Source: an uncultured Bilophila sp. (GTDB taxonomy: Bacteria; Desulfobacterota; Desulfovibrionia; Desulfovibrionales; Desulfovibrionaceae). Taken from it: a stretch of 64,000 bases of DNA. The position numbers and the translations under genes are program-made. The notes under the pieces were generated by a model. It had not been told where the DNA came from and searched no databases. It saw only the letters and a program-made list of their open reading frames with translations. The DNA is taken from the NCBI GenBank assembly GCA_910585945.1, contig CAJUHZ010000002.1, positions 1 through 64,000 on the forward strand, written 5' to 3'. Shown here piece after piece: positions 60,649 through 64,000 of this stretch (positions are counted from its first letter, which is position 1; the number at the start of each line of letters is the position of its first letter).

Positions 60649-60977
60649 TAAAACCCGAGCCAGCCGAAACCTTTCGCCATGACGGCGGCGAGGGCGACCC
60701 AGCCGCCAATCTGCCATTTGAGCAGGTCATATTTGGCTCTTTCCACTCCGGCGCGCACCTTTTCAATCTCAAGGCGCACGTCCTGAATATCGCCTTTGGT
60801 GGCGAGTTCACGGCGTGAGGCTTCGTCATACCTGTCCAACGCTCTTTGCAGGGCGGCACTCTGCGCGTCAGCCTGCCGCCGCATGGTCTCGGCCTGAATC
60901 TTCGCCAGTTCTTCAGGCATTCCGGCGGCTTTCAACCTCTCAAAATATTCGAGCGCATCAAATGCCGTGACGGTCAT
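60648..60977 (-). CDS. Coiled-coil/TM protein, DUF1640-like (copy 2)
   Basis: Start ATG 60977 behind GGGAGG gives 109 residues: MTVTAFDALEYFERLKAAGM, a charged coiled coil (ETMRRQADAQSAALQRALDR, TKGDIQDVRLEIEKVRAGVE) and a C-terminal membrane helix (IGGWVALAAVMAKGFGWLGF). This is the CCDC90/DUF1640 layout. It is a tandem duplicate of 61004-61312, from which it differs mainly by an insertion before the helix. Confidence 0.85.
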   Translation of the reverse strand: MTVTAFDALEYFERLKAAGMPEELAKIQAETMRRQADAQSAALQRALDRYDEASRRELATKGDIQDVRLEIEKVRAGVERAKYDLLKWQIGGWVALAAVMAKGFGWLGF

Positions 60978-61003
60978 GCGGGCCTCCCAGTGTTTGATTG
61001 ACC

Positions 61004-61312
61004 TTAAAACCCGAGCCAGCCGAAACCCTTCGCCATGATGGCGATGATGGCCAGGGCAAGTCCAATCTGCCACTTCAGGAGCCGCATTTCCATCGACTTC
61101 ATCTCAAGGCGCACGTCCTGGATATCGCCTTTGGTGGCGAGTTCGCGGCGTGAGGCTTCGTCATACCTGTCCAGCGCTCTTTGCAGGGCGGCGCTCTGCG
61201 CGTCAGCCTGCCGCCGCATGGTCTCGGCCTGAACTTTAGCCAGTTCTTCAGGCATTCCGGCGGCTTTCAACCTCTCAAAATATTCGAGCGCATCAAAGGC
61301 CGTGACGGTCAT
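61004..61312 (-). CDS. Coiled-coil/TM protein, DUF1640-like (copy 1)
   Basis: A 102-residue protein with the same first ~70 residues as copy 2 (one substitution, AKVQ against AKIQ) and a shorter linker (VRLEMKSMEMRLLKWQIGLA), then LAIIAIMAKGFGWLGF. It lies 26 nt upstream of copy 2 and both have GGAGGC ribosome sites. Function unknown; relatives of this family form trimeric membrane coiled coils. Confidence 0.85.
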   Translation of the reverse strand: MTVTAFDALEYFERLKAAGMPEELAKVQAETMRRQADAQSAALQRALDRYDEASRRELATKGDIQDVRLEMKSMEMRLLKWQIGLALAIIAIMAKGFGWLGF

Positions 61313-61347
61313 GCGGGCCTCCCCATGTTGAAAACCATTTCAGCAGA

Positions 61348-61941
61348 TCATTTTTCCTGATGGGTTGGATCATGCCTGTCAATTTCAATGAAGGGAATAT
61401 TCCGCTTTTTCAAAATTTCATCCCGAAGGTAGACCCCGAATATTGTCCAGATGTCATCGACCAGAAGTCCCATAGCAAAGGCCGCGTTTTTGATCGTGTT
61501 GATTTCCTCGGCAGTTAATAGTGTCGGGATCGTATTCTTGGCTATGTCCAGCGCCTCCAGCTGAATATCATAGGCGTTGGTATCCTGTGGACATTTTTTT
61601 TCTATTGCGTCAAGCAGGCCAGGCAGTAAACGTGCAAAGATCTCTTCCGCACGGATTTTACCAGCCAGATCCCGACCCAATGCCGTAAGAGCCAGGGGAC
61701 TGTGCGCGGCCACCAGTTTACGCGGATTGGTATTGTCATAGATAAGCTGAACCTTGAAAGACAACTCGGACAGTTTTGCATCCATGCTGTCAAGCTTGCC
61801 GAGCTTTTCGTCATGATGGCGAAATTTTTCTTTCCAGCCGCCTATCTTGAGCAGGGCATAACCGATTGCCGCCAGAATAAGGAGCAATACAAAGACGCTT
61901 GAATTCAATTCCTGAAGAATTCGTTCGATGATGGGACTCAT
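61348..61941 (-). CDS. Membrane-anchored hypothetical protein
   Basis: A 197-residue protein with an N-terminal membrane helix (about 13-32, SSVFVLLLILAAIGYALLKI), a coiled-coil stretch (KFRHHDEKLGKLDSMDAKLSELSFKVQ) and a cytosolic helical domain (NPRKLVAAHSPLALTALGRDLAGK). Lower GC than its neighbours. I do not recognise the family. It is co-directional with the DUF1640-like pair. Confidence 0.75.
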   Translation of the reverse strand: MSPIIERILQELNSSVFVLLLILAAIGYALLKIGGWKEKFRHHDEKLGKLDSMDAKLSELSFKVQLIYDNTNPRKLVAAHSPLALTALGRDLAGKIRAEEIFARLLPGLLDAIEKKCPQDTNAYDIQLEALDIAKNTIPTLLTAEEINTIKNAAFAMGLLVDDIWTIFGVYLRDEILKKRNIPFIEIDRHDPTHQEK

Positions 61942-62713
61942 GGCTCACTCCGTCATGTGTCTCCGGCATTGGCCTTCGCCCCTGCCTGACTTCGTCGGCA
62001 AAAAGGCGCGCCCAAAAGGGAGGTGACCCCAGCATGGGGCGCATGGATCCTGCCCCCAATCACAGCGTGATTCGCTCGGCGGACGAGGCCAGCGGGGGAA
62101 GGCGACGAAATTTTTTGTATGCCTTCTGATCTCCTGTATAAGCATTTTATTGAATTTTAGTAGTTAAAAACACACTTTATTATTACTAATATAATAATAT
62201 TATTTTATTTCAACATGATTTAATATCAATGTTTTCAATATGTTATACATATAACTTCTACCTGCCCCCGACGGCGGCATTCTCTCGCAAGTATTTCGGC
62301 AACGCCTGCCCGGCCCGGCCTCTTCTGCTCACCCCGTCCCCCACGTAGACGAGTCCCACCCCGCATCAGGCGGCCGCGCAAAAAAAATCTTCAGTCAATA
62401 CACAGATATGCACATCTTACGAACAAAAAAGCAACAAAAAGAAAACAGAAAAAAGACAGAAAGAATACAGTTTAAGCGCGCATTACGCATGGCTGATAAA
62501 CAAAAAAAGAACAGGATGAGGCAAGGCTCGGGGCGGAACCGGGGCAATCGGATGATCCATGATAACACATTGAAATAAAAGATATTCTATCCTGAACCTG
62601 AAAGATTTTTATCGATTATTTCAGAATGTTATCCATATTCATGCGATTGCCCTGGGGGCGGGACGGGCTGATCGCCCGAAGCCACGGCCTCAAGGCGCAA
62701 GGCGTCTTCTCAA

Positions 62714-62868
62714 GTCAGCCCTCATGAAAACGCCTGCTGCAAAGCCGTTTGTGCGTCCGGCGGCGTTGCAGGGTCAATATTGACCGTATGTTCAAGACAG
62801 CTTCGTCCAATGTTTGCCCCTTGCGGCCGGAAAAAACGGCTTTTCGCGGACGGCATTTTCATGAGGGT
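62714..62868 (-). repeat. GTCAGCCCTCATG element, full copy 3
   Basis: Opposite orientation to the other full copies: GTCAGCCCTCATGAAAACGC at 62714, CTGCTGCAAAGCCG, GCGTCCGGCGGCGTTGCA, GGTCAATATTGACC, then TTGCGGCCGG, CGGCTTTTCGCGGACGGC and TTTTCATGAGGG at 62868, where it fuses directly with a GCAGGGGAAT unit. Confidence 0.8.
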
Positions 62869-62905
62869 GCAGGGGAATGATTCCCCTGCCGAGGGGTTTG
62901 GGACG
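62863..62905 (+). repeat. GCAGGGGAAT palindrome unit, copy 3
   Basis: GAGGGTGCAGGGGAATGATT then CCCCTGCCGAGGGGTTTGGG, identical to 48806-48846 except at the dyad centre. Joined to the end of the preceding element. Confidence 0.7.
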
Positions 62906-63080
62906 GGCGCGGACGGTCGAACAGACGCCCGTCCGCGGGAGCGGAGGCTGCCATGCTGAAAAGCCTCAGCCGGCGGGACAGGTCCGCGCGTCAAAGGAAT
63001 TGCGGCGTACACGTCTGTCCGCAAGGGGGGGGAGGAGCGAACAGGGCGCACGCCGCAAGGGGGGCCGTGAGGAAGAAAGC

Positions 63081-64000
63081 TTATCGGCCGGCAGTCGGCG
63101 GCGCGAGAGGGCCTTCTTCATTCAGGGATTTCAGAAAGCTGTCGTTCAGAAAGTCGAACGTGTTCAGGCGCGTCACGTCCTCGGGCGAAATGTCTCCGAT
63201 TTCGCCGTAGAAGGTGATGATTCCGTCAAGCCATTTGCGGAGACTGCCGGATTGCGGATGGAACAGGGCGATTTGCTCCCCGAGCGAGAACACGGGATGG
63301 GCGAGAAGATCCTCCAGCGCCTCCTCGGGGGTCATCGTCTTTCCGGCCCACGTTCTGTTGAAACGAACGTACTGGTCCACAAAGGCTTCCGGGCCGCGGC
63401 TGTGCAGGGCGTCCACAACCCGCAGGTACATGGCAAGGAACGCGCGCACCTGCTCGGGATGTTCCGCGGCAAAGGCGCGATCCGCCAGCAGCAACACGGG
63501 CTGGCGGACGCCGCATGCCGGGGAGTCGGCGGCGGGCTTGAACCCCTTGCGGTTCGCCGTATAGGTGGCCGGGGCCCAGATGGCGATGGCGTCCCCGAAA
63601 TGTTTGGCGAACATGTCCACGGCCGGGTCGGGCAGGACATTCTGCACCTTCACGTCCTCGTCCCGCAGGCCGATGATCCGCAACCATGTGCTGAGCAGGT
63701 AGTGGGCGGACGTTTTTTCCGGACACAGGACAAGCGCCCCGCGCACGCTTTCCGCATCGCCGTACACGTCGGGATAGAGCGGGTTGACGCCCCGGCTCCG
63801 CAGAACAGGGCTGTCGGGCCGCACATAGATCGCATTGAGGGCGGACTCGTCGTTGCCGATGCCGATGACCTCAAAGCGCCCCTCGCGGGCGGCCATAAGG
63901 GCCGGGACCGCCCCGCATCCGGCGATTTTCCACTCATAGTCGCCCTGGCGGGAAACGATCTTTTCGCCGGAGCCAAAACGCAACATGCGCAGATCGACGC
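63081..64000 (-). CDS. Periplasmic ABC-type substrate-binding protein (5' end outside window)
   Basis: At least 305 residues, continuing beyond the window edge (VDLRMLRFGSGEKIV). It resembles the SsuA/TauA/NrtA-type type 2 binding fold: GCGAVPALMAAREGRFEVIGIG, then VLCPEKTSAHYLLSTWL, VQNVLPDPAVDMFAKHFGDAIAIWAP, LLLADRAFAAEHPEQVRAFLAMYLRVVD. Family members bind sulfonates, nitrate, bicarbonate or pyrimidine precursors. The transporter genes and signal peptide would lie beyond the window; the ligand cannot be told. Confidence 0.85.
   Translation of the reverse strand, partial: VDLRMLRFGSGEKIVSRQGDYEWKIAGCGAVPALMAAREGRFEVIGIGNDESALNAIYVRPDSPVLRSRGVNPLYPDVYGDAESVRGALVLCPEKTSAHYLLSTWLRIIGLRDEDVKVQNVLPDPAVDMFAKHFGDAIAIWAPATYTANRKGFKPAADSPACGVRQPVLLLADRAFAAEHPEQVRAFLAMYLRVVDALHSRGPEAFVDQYVRFNRTWAGKTMTPEEALEDLLAHPVFSLGEQIALFHPQSGSLRKWLDGIITFYGEIGDISPEDVTRLNTFDFLNDSFLKSLNEEGPLAPPTAGR

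Larger units (their letters stand above)
61942..63080. other. 1.1-kb gene-poor region
   Basis: No supportable gene. 62140-62270 and 62380-62650 are AT-rich (poly-A stretches such as AACAAAAAAGCAAC) between GC-rich parts. A full GTCAGCCCTCATG element (62714-62868) and a palindrome unit (62863-62905) fill the right part. The AT-rich blocks could be remnants of transferred DNA or a promoter region for the minus-strand gene at 61941. Confidence 0.5.

Noticed and set aside
62140..62650. AT-rich blocks considered as a replication origin
   Set aside because: No DnaA-box cluster or dnaA/gyrB neighbours; only AT-rich spacer can be stated.

Overview
The window is high-GC (roughly 60-65 %) bacterial DNA that most resembles a sulfate-reducing Desulfovibrionaceae genome. 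The inference rests on the clustering of desulfoferrodoxin, rubredoxin, rubredoxin:oxygen oxidoreductase (flavodiiron protein), cytochrome bd and a small c-type cytochrome, and on a System I cytochrome c maturation cluster whose CcmE carries the Cys-x3-Tyr haem motif described for Desulfovibrio. No rRNA or housekeeping phylogenetic marker other than rpsA is present, so the genus is an inference.

Layout. (1) 1-20262: a type II secretion island. A secreted amidohydrolase of 970 residues with a cysteine-containing C-terminal sorting tag is followed by gspF-C-D-E-N-L-M-I-J-K-G-H, a TPR lipoprotein, a small CPBP/myxosortase-like intramembrane protease and the prepilin peptidase gspO. An AT-rich methyltransferase closes the block. 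Both edges carry a pair of inverted palindromes about 165 bp apart (449-638 and 19017-19218), a short shared relict sequence, and a copy of a 23-codon hydrophobic micro-ORF with a structured 3' region. (2) 20263-29963: core genes gap, fba, surE (minus strand), then yhaM-like nuclease, two membrane proteins, rnhA, rpsA with a clear terminator, and a two-domain family 2 glycosyltransferase. (3) 30162-35969: oxygen/superoxide defence and respiration: dfx, rub, roo, cydA, cydB, cytochrome c. (4) 36115-40795: a PrpR-type sigma54 activator divergent from a DASS-family carboxylate transporter preceded by a near-perfect -24/-12 promoter, then a metallo-beta-lactamase-fold hydrolase. (5) 40938-48144: chemoreceptor, tRNA-Arg(CCU), tRNA-Leu(CAA), tsaE, lysC, tRNA-Pro(UGG), a small unknown protein and a CNNM/CBS protein. 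(6) 48972-55809: ccmE, ccmF, ccmA, ccmB, ccmC, a GNAT acetyltransferase, a short ccmD and a TPR protein. (7) 55979-59534: a frameshifted dcd remnant and a TPP-riboswitch-controlled thiS-thiG-thiH-thiF operon. (8) 59877-64000: nitroreductase, a tandem pair of coiled-coil/TM (DUF1640-like) proteins, a membrane-anchored unknown, a 1.1 kb gene-poor stretch, and a partial substrate-binding protein.

Intergenic space is unusually rich in short dispersed elements. At least five families recur: the inverted-palindrome pairs; a TAGAGC-ended ~146 bp MITE-like element that supplies the stop codon of three neighbouring genes; a ~160 bp element with GTCAGCCCTCATGAA ends; a GCAGGGGAAT palindrome unit; and a multi-hairpin ~100 bp unit. 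The most interesting functional idea is that the type II system, its tagged amidohydrolase and the CPBP protease form one dedicated surface-display pathway, possibly with invertible DNA at both edges. No recombinase or transposase gene is present in the window.
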